Positions 46,441 through 58,589 of a stretch of DNA of 64,000 nucleotides are shown here, one piece after another. Position numbers and translations under genes: made by a program. The DNA lies in contig NW_025934881.1 in assembly GCF_000764305.2 (NCBI RefSeq), positions 62,001-126,000 of the forward strand, given 5' to 3'. The notes beneath the pieces were generated by a model that was not told the DNA's origin, ran no database searches, and saw only the letters and a program-made list of their open reading frames with translations. The DNA is from Hyalella azteca. Taxonomy: Eukaryota > Arthropoda > Malacostraca > Amphipoda > Hyalellidae. Numbering within the stretch: the first letter of the stretch is position 1; every line of letters starts with the position of its first letter.

Positions 46441-47744
46441 TTTGTATAATGAAATTCCAATTTGGCGTTATTTAACCTCAGATGAAAGTTGCTTCTTCAT
46501 CGAAGAATAGTAATTTTTAACTGGCCAATTCGAATTTACAATAAATTCGGTAAATTTTGCCATGTGACATCACGTCCAATTCCCTTCACTAAACGAAGCA
46601 CCAATTACTTTATAAATAAATCAGGCGCGAAGAGCGCGCTTAAGTTCAATTTTGTTAACATAAATAAACTGCATTCACAGCTCCATATTAGCGCATTCTT
46701 TGGAGGGCCGCGGCGTGACTAATTTTTTGAGGCTATTGAGTAAAATCCAACACAATTAATCAAATTACCAGCTCAAGTACACGTTTCAAAAATCAAAATA
46801 AAAAGCTAAAAATATTAAATTAAATTTCACCCTCCCTTACTCATACATCTGAGGTTCCGTGAAAATTTCGCTGATTTAATACAAGCTGGGATGAAGACTA
46901 AACTTCGGTAGAGCTCAGAGTAACCAAAATATAATCCATTATCTCATTATCTTAATGAAGATCGACCTAATCTGCCCTGCCTAGGGAGGGAACGCTAGTA
47001 ATAAACCATGAGATGAATTTAAATCTGCCTAGAAATAACTTTGATCTGCCCCGAATTAGCAGCGTAAAAATTCTATAATAATCAGCTTCGTTAATTGATA
47101 TATTTATAAGTCCTTGAGTTTTTAAACAAGTCAGTTTAAACACGATATAAAATCTCACCTAATGGATATATTGGATGACACGGAGATATTTCAGACGCAA
47201 AATTTCTTTTTTATTTTTGTTGAAGTCTATTATTTGCCTTTTATTACTGATATACGACCCAACACAGCAATGTGCACATTTCTGTCATTTAAGTTTCAGG
47301 TAAAAAATCTCTAACTCAGTGTTGAGCGAATCTCAATTTTTTAGATTAGATTTTAACGAGCGAAGTGAGACGATTAATCAAGGTGCAGTATTTAGAGACG
47401 ATGACGTAAGAGACCACCTCCATCCCGCCCTACCTCCTCCCAAAAAACTTTCCATCTCAAGATCCTATCAATAAAAGAAATATATTGATTTCTATTGCCA
47501 AATTCGGAGTCAGTGAAGACTAACTTCCAATTTAAAGACTAAAGAAATACTCCCCAGGTAATTGAAGTCTTTGAAGGCATGATGTTATTGATACAAGACT
47601 CTATTGGTTTATAAGATATTTGAATCTAAATTGGGATCATTGAAGTTTCGATGCGGCAAACTAACTTTTTAACTTGGCACGTGTTTTAGAGTTGAGACTC
47701 GATCGCAGCCAAATCCTATTCGCGGAGCAGCTTCTCCAGATCGA

Positions 47745-49838
47745 TAGGTCAGGGAGAGCATCGAGAGCCTCTCTGCGCGTATCTGTGCACTTCTGTACAC
47801 ATTACTTGATTTATTTACTTGATAACTTATAACTTAACTATAACTTATTCTGTAACAAAGTTATCTTTTTACTGGCACTATATAAGAATTTAATGTTATT
47901 TAGCCTCTCGGCGCGTATATGTAAACTCCTGTCATTACTTCATAACTTATAACTTAACTAGCATAAGATAACTTATCACCATTTCAAAACATCTACGTTG
48001 CTGGCATCTACAATTTAGTAACAAAGCCGTCTTGTTACTGGCACTATATAAGAATTTAATGTTCCTTTTTTCTAATATGCTTCTAATATTGACTATTGAG
48101 TCCAATGCTTCTAATATTGACTAAAGAAAGATGTATCAAATAAAGCATGTTATTCACGAACAAAAAATTACGGGAAATAAGAAAAATGGCAAATTAACAT
48201 GAAAGTATCACAAATTAATGAATTCCTAGTTTTTAGCTGAAATTAACCAACACTACATTGTACAACTTCCAAACTATTAAATACGACCTGTATGAAAACG
48301 CACATATTGAACAACTCGACAGACATCAAGCAAAAATATAAGCTAGCGATAAATGTTTCATTTTTATTTCTCTTCGCTAGCATTATTGAGGTTTTTTCTT
48401 CGTTAAAAATATAATGAAACTCGTTAACCGCGCTTTACTTCTATCTCCAAAATAATTTTTAAAAATTGTGAGCCAATTGGGAACACTAAATGAGCTAAAG
48501 AAAACTTATGTTTGTAGAATTTAAGTGAGATTAATATTTAATCTTATTTTGTCTGCATTTCTCTTTTTCGTCCTGCCACCACGCCTCTGCCTCTCTCTGC
48601 TCTCTTTAGCCGCCCACGCATTACAAAGAGAGCCGGCGTTCATAACTTTAAAGAGCATATATCACTAAACCTCTTATAGAGAGCAGCAAACTCACAAAGG
48701 TATGGTAAAGATGGTGCACGCCACCCTTAATTCACTGTATAAATCAAAGCTGCTCCACCTATGGCGTCCGCCTATAGCCATCATAAAAACATAGGTGCTC
48801 CACTCTTAATTTTTATTTGGGTAGGTCAGGGAGAGCATCGAGAGCCTCTCTGCGCGTATCTGTGCACTTCTGTACACATTACTTCATAACTTATAACTTA
48901 ACTATAACTTATTCTGTAACAAAGTTATCTTGTTACTGGCACTATATTAGAATTTAATGTTATTTAGCCTCTCTGCGCGTATATGTACACTTTTGTACGC
49001 ATTACTTCATAACTTATAACTTAACTATAACTTATTCTGTAACAAAGCCATCTTGTTACTGGCACTATATAAGAATTTAATGTTATTTAGCCTCTCTGCG
49101 CGTATCTGTACACTTCTGTCATTACTTCATAACTTATAACTTAACTAGCATATAAGATAACTTATGACCATTTTAAAACATCTACGTTGCTGGCATCTAC
49201 AATTTAGTAACAAAGCCGTCTTGTTACTGGTACTATATAAGAATTTAATATTATTTTTGGTAGAGTCCAATGCTTCTAATGTTGATTAAACGAAGATGTA
49301 GCAAATGAAGAATATTATTCACGAACAAAAAATTTACGAGAAATAAGAAAATTTTCAAATAAACTGGAAAGGATCAGTCAATAATGAATTCTTAGTTTTT
49401 AAACTGAAATTCACCAACACTTCACAGTTCAACTTTTAAATGATCAGATTGAACAATTCAAAAGACAATAAGAATAAAAATCTATGGATATATGCTTCGT
49501 TTTTATTTTAGTTTGCTAGTATTATTGAGGTTTTTACTTCGTTACAATTATAATGTAACTCGTTAAACGCGCTGAAATTTTATCTCCAAAATAATTTTCA
49601 AAAATCATGAGAAAATTGTGAACACTAAGTGAGACGAAGAAAACTTTTGTTTGTAGAATTTAAGTGAGATTAATTTTTAATCTTATTTTTGTATTCATTC
49701 TCTCTTTTTCATCCTGCCACCACGCCTCTGCCTCTTTCTGCTCTCTTTATCCGCCCACGCATTGCAAAGAGAGCAGGCGTTCATAACTTTAAAGAGCATA
49801 TATCACTAAACCTCTTAGAGAGCAGCAAACTCACAAAG
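47745..49838. repeat. ~1.1-kb tandem segmental duplication
   Basis: Copy 1 is 47745-48699 and copy 2 is 48822-49838, offset about 1077 bp. Both begin TAGGTCAGGGAGAGCATCGA and end near GAGAGCAGCAAACTCACAAA. Each contains internal subrepeats with CTGCGCGTAT, ATAACTTATAACTTAACTA and GTTACTGGCACTATATAAGA. Copy 2 has one more ~120-bp subrepeat. No ORF is shared. Confidence 0.85.
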
Positions 49839-51689
49839 CTAGAGAGGCAGCGTTCATGACTAATACTGAATAATCGCTGTATTAATCTGAATGGATCCAG
49901 CATAATTATTAATTAATGCTGCAACCTGAGGAAATACTGCATTTAATTATTTTATAGGTGGGAGATGTAGTGAGAATTTTTGCCAAAAGAATAATTTTTT
50001 TACAAGAAACAATTTTGTGAATTTGAAGCAAATGGCTGTCCTGTGTTCAGCTGCAAGTCTTCAATAAGAAAATGACCACTAGCTGGAAATAATAATAATA
50101 ATAAAGCTAATAACAATGAGGTCCTTCATTTAGCATAATGGACCTAATACAATAATGACACTACTAATATAAATTGCAAAATCATTCACCTCTATAACGT
50201 CTAGTGAACTTTCGTTGCGGCCGAAACCTCGAATACCATTGGATGCATAACTATAAAATACACATAGCTAAATATCCCATCAAATTTACAGACTCACTCA
50301 GTCAATGCACTGCAATAGTTTTCAGTTATAGTTAAGCTCAACTGACCAGATAACGTCCAGGAATAAATTAAGAAACGTTATATCGCTTGAATGATAAGGA
50401 ACTGAGCCTCATTAACAACAGGTAATTCAGTTCCGGTAATTACTTGACATGGAATAAAACGTAACAGCGGAAAAGATATAAACAATTCAAACCAGGATTT
50501 TTATGGTTAATCTGACGTACGTTATTAAAATTGATAACAATTGAGCCCCTAAACGTTCAATGAGTCAAATGTGTATGTTATCGTAATCCGTAATATTTAT
50601 TATCGTAATCCCTGCTGAAATTTGCATTGATATTGACACTTTTTTGAAGACTGGTAAATATTTTCATGAAAATATCGCATCACGCCAACATGCACCTATT
50701 ATGAGTTATTTATTAGTAATATTTATATTATTAGATTAGATATTTATTAGTAATATTAGTGTTCAGTCGTGCTGCTGCATTAATAAGATCTCTGCACGAT
50801 GACCGCAAAGTACGCGTAACAATTCCATGATAGAACACGCAGCCTGCACTTGGTGTGCGCTGAAGCAATCACTGATAACAAGCGCATCAGTGTGCACTGA
50901 TAGCCATGCAATCTTTGACTGATAGCGCACCTATATGATAATATGATATATGCCAGCGAACATTTATAATCTGTGGAGTTTATCAGGAGACATCGTAGGA
51001 AGGAAGCACGGAGGTTAACCGAAAGCGTAAAAGGCGAAAAATGATCAAGAATGATTATTTTGGTCTAAACGGCGGTTAAGTTGAACGGATGCCGTGTGAA
51101 TAGTTATAGACAAACTAAATTAAAAAAATTATATATAAAAGTTACAGGTATCAAAGTGCAATTCAAATGATCAGGTATGGAAAAAATTCTAACATATTCA
51201 AGAAGAGACGGATGTTTAAAGCTCAATCCAAACGTGAACTATATACGTATACGTGAAGGAGTTTCGAGCGAAGCGATGACGTGTCAAACAATGAAGACCT
51301 CACGTCCTAATTGCACGTCATTGAGGGCGCACGCAAGCCCGGACTGCTAACGAGGAAGTCAGTGAAACAATCCGATTCAAGAAGCACTCAAAAGTACGTA
51401 ACGAAAGAATCCGGTATAAACAGAATTTTCAAAGTTGACAAGAACGAAAAAAAATTCTGATTGATATTAAAAAAAATTTAAAGGAAGAAAATAATATGCT
51501 TCCAAAAATAACTCAGCGTAAAATGATGTAACTAGAAGACGTGACGCTAAATTACAAGAATTAGGAAGAAAGTCACGGGAATTCGATCAAAAAACGATAA
51601 CCGAAATGATATACCGTACTGTAGATCGGAAGATTGCGCTTAAAAGTTACTAAAAAAATTCATTTAATAACAGATCATAAAAAGAGTAC

Positions 51690-52726
51690 CTGCAGAAACA
51701 GATGACGAGTTCTCACCCGCATCATCAGGCAACAGGTGTCGCAGGGCTCTGTTGAAACAGTCCTTGTACCCATCAGGAGGTGACAACGGCAGGGCGTCAG
51801 ACACGGGAGGAGGTGGTGGTGGGAGGTCCCCAAGTTCTAAGGACCTGATGGACACAAGTTGAGGTTCCCCACCTTCCCCTTGGAAGAGGATCACATAATC
51901 AGGCTCCCTGAACTGGTTCCTGGCCTCGTTGAAGCTCACGCGGTGGTGATGCCCCTTGCTGCGGTGGCTGCCTTGTGGCTTCAGCGCAGAGCGCAGAGGC
52001 GGCGCCATGGATCCTGAGGAACTAGAGGAAGACCGAGTCGTTCCTTGGGGTAGGGATGAAGATGATGAGGAATACTCCTCATTTCTAGAGCCTAAAGAGG
52101 AATGACGGGGGCATTCGTCGTTAAATTCTTCAATTCTCGACACGGCGGAGGACGAATGCCAGGGACACTCGTCGCTTCTGGATAAAGATGAAGATGAAGA
52201 AGAGGAAATGTATTCCTCGGTCCTAGACAACGAGGAAGAGCCGGAGGACGAAGAATGTCTGGGACATTCCGAAGTGATGAGAACTCCAGCCGTCTTCATC
52301 ATACTGGTCATCACGTCACTACATTGCACACGACCGGCATCGTCATCGGGGGGGTTCACGTCACACGAGTCATGGTCGTGGGGCCTTCCTTCTGTCGCAC
52401 GGCCCCGACCAACACTACCGACCAGCTGCTGCTGAGGTCCTTGCTGCTGCTGCTGCTGCTGGTGCTGCTGCTGTTGTCCTACGATCAATACCTCCTCCTG
52501 CCCATCTTTCTCTTCCTCAACCTCCTCCCCGTAAGCCTCGTCCTCCTCATCGTCCTCGAGCAGTTCTTCCTTCTTCCCCACGCGAAGTCGCTGGAAATTT
52601 TCCTGGGTACAATCGTCCCCTCCTGAGGGGGAGCAGCTGACGGGGCCTCGGCAGCCCTGAGGTGCCTCTCCTGCGGGCCTCACGCTGCTGGCGGCGGTCA
52701 TGGGCCTCACTGATGGCCTCAGATAT
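51690..52726 (-). CDS. internal exon of the large disordered protein (polyQ, Ser-rich, RVSF motif)
   Basis: A 1037-bp minus-strand exon from an acceptor (TTCTTTTGCCATCAG) to a GCAG|GTACTC donor; about 345 codons, entering with one base and leaving with one base (G). That G pairs with the AG opening the exon at 39615 to make a Glu codon, so the two exons fit one frame. In order: a basic/Pro start, an acidic run (LLEDDEEDEAYGEEVEEEKD), a Gln/His tract encoded by CAG repeats, three Ser-rich repeats around ECPRHSSS, then SALKPQG, HHRVSFNEARNQFREPDYVI (RVSF fits the PP1-docking motif), a six-proline run and CFNRALRHLLPDDAGE. Protein family not recognised. Upstream exons were not found, so the gene's 5' end is outside or unseen. 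Confidence 0.75.
52435..52478. repeat. CTG/CAG trinucleotide tract encoding poly-Gln
   Basis: Interrupted CTG repeats on the plus strand are read as CAG (Gln, one His) in the large minus-strand exon. A slippage-prone coding microsatellite. Confidence 0.9.
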
Positions 52727-53700
52727 CTGATGGCAAAAGAAGTTCCGAACATAAATTACGAATGATGAAAATCTTGAAGCACACAAACCTTGACAGCCAA
52801 AGCAGCGGAGTATTTACGAAATAAGTAACAGATGTTCAAACAAAATGGTTTAGTTATCGACATTCTCGAGCCTTTCATTTAAAATCAAAATTATTCCCGA
52901 ATCAAAAATATATTAACAGAATTTAAAACTTCGGAAAGTCACTATTTAAATTAAACAAAATTAAGTTATGTCGTCCATTCGAGAGCAAAACAGATGGCGT
53001 TCAAAATTGTGCTGCAGTCCAAAGATATATTCCAACTATTAAAATAATGAAGCTAAACAGTAAAAGATGAACGAATCGGTAAGTTTAGATCGACAAGTAT
53101 TCAAGCAAAACGTCTGGAAATCAAACTTAAAAAACTGATTCATGATCATCAATAACAAACGATCCGGGCGATGAGGACCCAGGACGTTATCTGCACTGCT
53201 GACAAGTGGCAGGATTTGTGAGCGTTTTTTCGCTGGCTATCACTGCAATCATTTGAGGAACTCGCGGAAACCGTCGTAATTTTACTCAACATCATCCAAA
53301 CTTTAAATTATTCGTTCCCAAAACACCTTAAAATAATCAGTTTCGTTGTAACCAATGTTTTTATCTCTAAATTAAAAAAAAAGAAATTAGATACCAGCGT
53401 CCGAAATATTTTTCAATCCTTGTGCATAATGACCATTTAAGCAGTACCTTCATCAATTAGTTTATTCTATAAATATGTAAGTAACAAGCTTAGTTATTTA
53501 AATATACATGACATCAGTTCTTTTCAGTCAACAAATCGTCGAAATATCGAATACGAATAATAAAGACACAAGTGCGTGCGTTCAAAACAACAATATTTTA
53601 CTAATTTGTAGCGTTGCTGTGTCATCAGGCTAGACTGGCCATGGATTAAGTGCGCCGTGGCTTCGCTAATTAGCCGTTAAAGCATCACAAGAGTAGCTCG
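52727..53700. other. intron or upstream sequence of the large gene
   Basis: AT-rich; no further exon with good splice sites was recognised on the minus strand. Confidence 0.35.
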
Positions 53701-53734
53701 TTAGAGTCGAGTGTGGTGCCATCACTTGTTCTGT

Positions 53735-53999
53735 GAGCCTGCATCACAAGAGCGGCTCTTTAGTGTGGTGCCGACATCACAGAAGCACTTGTCCTCTGAG
53801 CCTGCATCACAAAAGCGGCTCTTTAGTGTGGTGCCGCCATCACAGAAGCACTCGTCCTGTGAGCCTGCATCATAAGAGCGGCTCTTTAGTGTGGTGTCGA
53901 CATCACAGAAGCACTTGTCCTGTGAGCCTGCATCACAAGAGCGGCTCTTTAGTGTGGTGCCGACATCACAGAAGCACTCGTCCTGTGAGCCTATGGTCT
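53735..53999. repeat. 63-bp minisatellite, about 4 copies
   Basis: GAGCCTGCATCACAAGAGCG, CTCTTTAGTGTGGTGCCGAC and ATCACAGAAGCACTYGTCCT recur with exact 63-bp spacing (GAGCCT at 53735, 53798, 53861, 53924; truncated at 53987). A 21-residue repeat ORF on the plus strand follows from 63 being a multiple of three and has no other support. Confidence 0.92.
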
Positions 54000-54167
54000 A
54001 CGCCGCAGCACTTCACTACGAGAAACACTTCAGATGCCGTACTGTCAAAACTCGCTTAAGCCTTTGGTGACTGACGGGACTTCTCGGTTCCAAACTACTA
54101 GGTATGAATAGCATTGACGACGGTAAATGTATCCGAGACGAAAGTGTTAAGTAGAGCTAATGCGACC

Positions 54168-54290
54168 TAAGTACACGTAGCGGCCGAACACTCGTTTGGC
54201 TGATGGAACGAGTCGCGACCTCTCGTTTGACTCCAGCGAGAGAATGACGGAGTTACGAACTCGTATATATTTGGAAGCACAAGCCTTAAT
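54168..54290. mobile_element. possible third member of the MITE family
   Basis: Starts AAGTACACGTAGCGGCC and ends GTTACGAACTCGTATATATT + TGGAAGCAC, close to the two ends of the 33685-33793 element (ACACGTAGCGGCC and GTTAAGAACTCGTAACTATT). The middle differs. Confidence 0.4.
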
Positions 54291-54543
54291 TAGTGCCTCG
54301 AGACATGAAGGTAACACGAATTGTGTGCTACAAAATTAAAAGAAACTTCTATCGGTAACTATTTTCAGCTTTGGTGCAGGCATGCGCGCAGGCAAAGTCC
54401 AATACTGTAATTGTTATACCGGGCATTCGCTATGACTAGCTGCATTGAGAGCTCGAGTTTTCGGAGGTATGAAAATTCACTTCGACTGCATTCAAGATAC
54501 GCGTTTACGAAAGCAAGGGGAATTCAAAATGACAAATCTTGAA

Positions 54544-54706
54544 AAAATATAACTCAGTACTCACTGCAGTGAGTGACAGAGAGCGCATTTTTCTCGTCGA
54601 CGAAAACGTGGTCACGGACGGACAGACAGAGACAGACAGACAGACAGACGGACATGGCGAGCACAATAGTGCATTTTTTCCATAAAGGAGAAAATGCGCT
54701 AAAAAT
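54544..54706 (+). repeat. single copy of the GACA-microsatellite interspersed repeat
   Basis: Same unit as 27856-28146, in one orientation: AAAATATAACTCAGTACTCA, the CTCACTGCAGTGAG palindrome, an expanded GACA run, ATGGCGAGCACAATAGTGCA and GGAGAAAATGCGCTAAAA. Confidence 0.85.
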
Positions 54707-56856
54707 AGTTGAGCTTCAACGAGCCATTGACGCCAATATAAAGTGTAGTCTATGCAAAACAGTCACCTGGACGATGTCTGGTGCCTGTCCCTCGTTGTTA
54801 GTTCTGGATTGTTGTTTCTCGTCGCCATGATGAGAACGTCAACACATTCATGGCAGACGAGTTATTAGTGGAGGTATGTGTCATACATAATGTAAGTTAG
54901 AATAAATAAAAAGCAGGAATTCAGAAAATCTATGAGAATTGATGGTGTACGTTTCAGTATTCGTTTATTCTTCGTAATAATGTTATTCCAAGTCTGAAAT
55001 AAAATTGAACATACGAGTGTCTCATGAATAGGTAATTTTTAAATTAAAATGTCCATTAGCCGATTGCGCATGCGAACAAAACCTTAACTATAAGAGCATT
55101 AGAACAAGCATGTTTGGTCATGATAAATTCAAATAAAAATAGAGAAGTAAATTTTAATTTGCAAGCAAGAATATGCGTAATTTTCATCACGGAAAGAAAA
55201 ATTAGATCTCTTTTTTTTTTAACGTAGACAAACAGTTGCAGTTACTCACAACACGGCAGCAAACAAACGCGAGTCTTAAAAAGTTCTGAAGGGAGAGATT
55301 TCAAGTTCGTCTAATATCAGGTTCACGATTCATAATCTAGACATTAATGCGAATAGTTCAAACATTCGTGTGAGGCATTTTTCGCGTCCAAATATGTTTA
55401 ACATGTCATCAATTTTGCCGAACCTTGCTTCATCTTGTATTTGCATTGTATTTGCATTCACGAAAAATTTCAAGATCATTTCCCTACAACGATAACGTGG
55501 AACAGGAATATATATATACGACTTAACGCATCGTAACACAACGCAATCAAACCAAATATTCCACCGTCCTAATGGATACGAATGCGAGCGACAAAGATAC
55601 CAGAAAGAAGTTCGGAAAAGCCTCCGTTAGTACGTAAAGATCCTTTACTTAGAAGGATCAAGTTAGATCTAGAGTCGGGAACGGCCAAAAAATCTGGTTT
55701 CTGAGTTTTGCTTTAGCATTTTTCCAGCATAGATAAATCTCTTGTCATCTATTATAAAGAGAGGATCAAAAATAGATACTTGGAAGCTTTCGTATACTCT
55801 TATTAGAAATCGAGCACAAATACAAATCTATTCCATCGGTGACACAAACATATGTTAACGCAACAAAGATAAATACAGTTCACAAAATTCAGAACATGCA
55901 ATTTAAAAATGCAGATGACAGATGGACACAATAGTAGGTAGGTATATCTTTTGCATTCTTCGGATCGCCTTCGTATGGTGTACACAGTAGAGTGTGACTG
56001 ACGTAGCATGAGAGTCATTTGTCTCACTGACGAAGCATGTGATAATGTCATTACAGTTCATACTTCATTCGTAGCACGTAATACGAAAAAAATCGATCTT
56101 TCTAAAGCTGCAACTCATGGACGTGCAGAGAACTAAACAGGTATCGATATTCTAGAGCAACCTTGGCATCGAGTAAAATACTACAGACCTTACCAGAGCT
56201 TCAACTCTGCACCGAACAAAGGAACACAATACTGATGATAGATCTCCACGATCTACCGAGAGCTTCCCGGCTCTACACCGCGAAAACAAACACCATAGAT
56301 CTTCACTACTTAATCATAACTTCAATTCAACACGATCTGCATTGATCTGCACCGACCACAAGAACACTCGAGAGCTCGACGATCTTCCCAGAGTTTTAAC
56401 TCTGCCCTAAGCACAGGAAAATAATAAAATTTCACTAACATCGCAGAGCTAAAGCTCTGCACCGAGCTGAGTACTTTAAACACCGCACAGAGCTGAGGTC
56501 GTGCAACACTGCACATAGCGAGGCTTGCCTGCAATACGTAACATGCCAATGCTCTAGAGATGTGATAAGATACCGATAACAAGGTAAATGAACCACTGAG
56601 CTGTGCCATTTAATATCTATTGTTGCCTTAGCCTACTACCGTGATATACATTACATCATTGTGCTGTACTGCACTACGCTATACTATAATAATATTATTA
56701 TAATAGAATTATTATAATATAATTAGAATTATATTAAAAATAAATATTATTACAGAATTATAATATAATTATTACAGAATTATGAATAATAGATAAATAG
56801 AATTATTACAATAATTCTATTTAAATAGAATCATTACAGAATTGTGCAATGAGCAG
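54707..56856. other. non-genic stretch
   Basis: No gene recognised. Between about 56190 and 56480 small hairpins such as AGAGCTAAAGCTCTGCACCG and AGAGCTTCAACTCTGCACCG recur irregularly in plus orientation, and 56690-56830 is an ATTATAAT-type low-complexity tract. Confidence 0.4.
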
Positions 56857-56893
56857 CACTGCACTGTACTGTGCTATGTTGTACAGTGCAGTG
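56857..56893. repeat. perfect 13-bp inverted repeat, 11-base loop
   Basis: CACTGCACTGTAC and GTACAGTGCAGTG flank TGTGCTATGTT. It sits next to the AT-rich tract. The stem is short for an animal pre-miRNA; I do not call an RNA gene. Confidence 0.8.
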
Positions 56894-57812
56894 AGCAGCA
56901 CTAAGCTTCGGGCAGTATCTACCATATTGAATGCAAATTTAATGAAAAATTTCTTTCCGTTGTTTCCACGTAAGATTCGAGAAGTACCTCGAGGATGTAC
57001 TTGTTCTAGAGAAGTCCATTCATCATTTAAACATCCATGATGAAGAATTTTCTCCCAAACGTCTTCTTGGCTCAAGATTCTATTTACAAGAATATTCGGA
57101 ATTTCTCGGAGCAGCGAAGCGAAGACATTTCACTCCTCTATTTACCAGTCTCAGCTAAAATAGAACGTTGAAGACTCAAAGGAAGCGAGGGCAGGGTTGG
57201 AAAAGAGAGATTACATCAAAAATTAATTAGCACCGTCAATTAAATTTACAAGCATAAACGGGTATACAAATAATATAAATAATAGGTACAAAAAATTATG
57301 TGCTAAAGGTAATGGAGTATCTATCATAAAGATGATAGATACTTGTAAGGTAAAGATTAGATACATCATTAATGCATTAATTTTCATAAAGCAAATTGTT
57401 ATTTATTGGTTCAAAAAAATAGTGACTTGAAGAATGGATAGTAACATTGTTAAACAATCACCTAGCCACAAACTTTTTTTGACACAAATAAATGTGAAAA
57501 ATATGACATTTACATGCAATAAATATTCTTCATACAATAAAATACATTAATTTACAATAACAGTCAAGTAATTAACTGTAAATCTGACAATGACGTAAGT
57601 AAGTGTATTGAGGGGCGACTGAAATAGCTTCACTGCGCACTCGACCACGACCCTGGAAGCAGGTGACGCTGAAGGCCTTGTAATGGAAATGAAAAAATTG
57701 AATCAAAATTATATTATTCGGTTTCTTGCATCACAATCGCGAGTAAGATCGAACTTTAGCTTAGAAGGCATGAAAAGAACTGCAAGTTTATGTTCGTAGT
57801 GGAGTCACTGTC
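56894..57812. other. non-genic stretch
   Basis: AT-rich; an 84-codon minus ORF (56821-57075) overlaps plus-strand ORFs and has no domain. Nothing else seen. Confidence 0.35.
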
Positions 57813-57813
57813 A

Positions 57814-58170
57814 GGTGTGATCGTTCAGGCACACCTTACGCTTATCTCTGCAGTCATGGAAATGATTCTTAAAAAAGTGATCTCCAAGCTCTCTCCTTGT
57901 CACCTGTCCCTCTTTGTCGCCTGTCCTTCTGTGTCACCTGTCACTCCTTGTTGCCTGTCCCTCCTTGTCACTTGTCCCTCCTTGTCACTTGTCCCTAAGG
58001 GCGGATGAACGATAATCAGAGGCGGCGATCCATCGTGGCCTGGGACTGCTATGTCCCAAACAAATACTAAGGATACTAAGGATACTAAGGTGTGATCGTT
58101 CAGGCACACCTTACGCTCATCTCTGCAGTTATGGAGATGATTCTTTAAAAAATATTTTCCAAACTCCCTG
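57814..58170. repeat. 275-bp-offset direct repeat (two ~80-bp copies)
   Basis: GGTGTGATCGTTCAGGCACA + CCTTACGC.. begins at 57814 and again at 58089. Both continue through ATCTCTGCAGT.ATGGA.ATGA into a CTTGTCACC repeat. The unit therefore contains the flank plus a 17-bp array and has been duplicated as a block. Confidence 0.8.
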
Positions 58171-58585
58171 CTTGTCACCATTCCTTTCTTGTCACCTGTC
58201 CCTCCTTGTTACCTGTCCCTTCTTGTCACTTGTCCCTCCTTATTACCTGTCCTTCCTTGTCACCTGTCCCTCCTTGTCACCTGTCCCTCCTTCGAGGGAC
58301 AGGTGACAAGGAGGGACAGGTGACAAGGAGGGACAGGTTAGGTGACAAGGAGGGTTATATCTTTATCGATTGGTTATCTATTGGTAAAGGTTATATCTAT
58401 CGATTGGTCATTCATTTTTGGTAGCATTGTTTTAATCCTCAGCTATAACTATTAATCCTCCCCACTGCCAAGTTATTGAATTGTCCCTTCTTGTCACTTG
58501 CCCCTCTTTGTCACCTGTTCCTCTTTGTCACCTGTTCCTTTTTGTCACTTGCCCCTCTTTGTCACCTGTTCCTTTTTGTCACCTC
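57890..58585. repeat. 17-bp minisatellite clusters (TCCTTGTCACCTGTCCC) with inversion
   Basis: Clusters at about 57890-58005, 58165-58345 and 58480-58585 carry variants of TCCTTGTCACCTGTCCC. At 58290 the array flips strand. Arms 58254-58289 and 58294-58329 are perfectly complementary over 36 bp around a CTTC loop. Confidence 0.9.
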
Positions 58586-58589
58586 GACG

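Larger units (their letters stand above)
39616..51689 (-). other. probable 12.07-kb intron of the large gene
   Basis: Bounded by GTACTC at 51689 and TTCAG ending at 39616 (minus strand). The pieces I can identify inside are listed separately: two minisatellites, a transposase relic, SINE pieces and a 1.1-kb duplication. The remainder (39620-41400, 43580-45880, 49840-51680) is AT-rich, with short ORFs lacking domains. An 80-codon plus ORF (45466-45708) and a 134-codon minus ORF (44605-45009) were examined and not recognised. Confidence 0.55.

Noticed and set aside
52255..52626. Plus-strand ORF with a Leu-rich hydrophobic stretch resembling a membrane segment
   Set aside because: Antisense of the CAG polyQ tract and acidic run in the large gene's exon.
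56857..56893. Possible microRNA precursor hairpin
   Set aside because: The stem is only 13 bp with no extension outside it, too short for an animal pre-miRNA.
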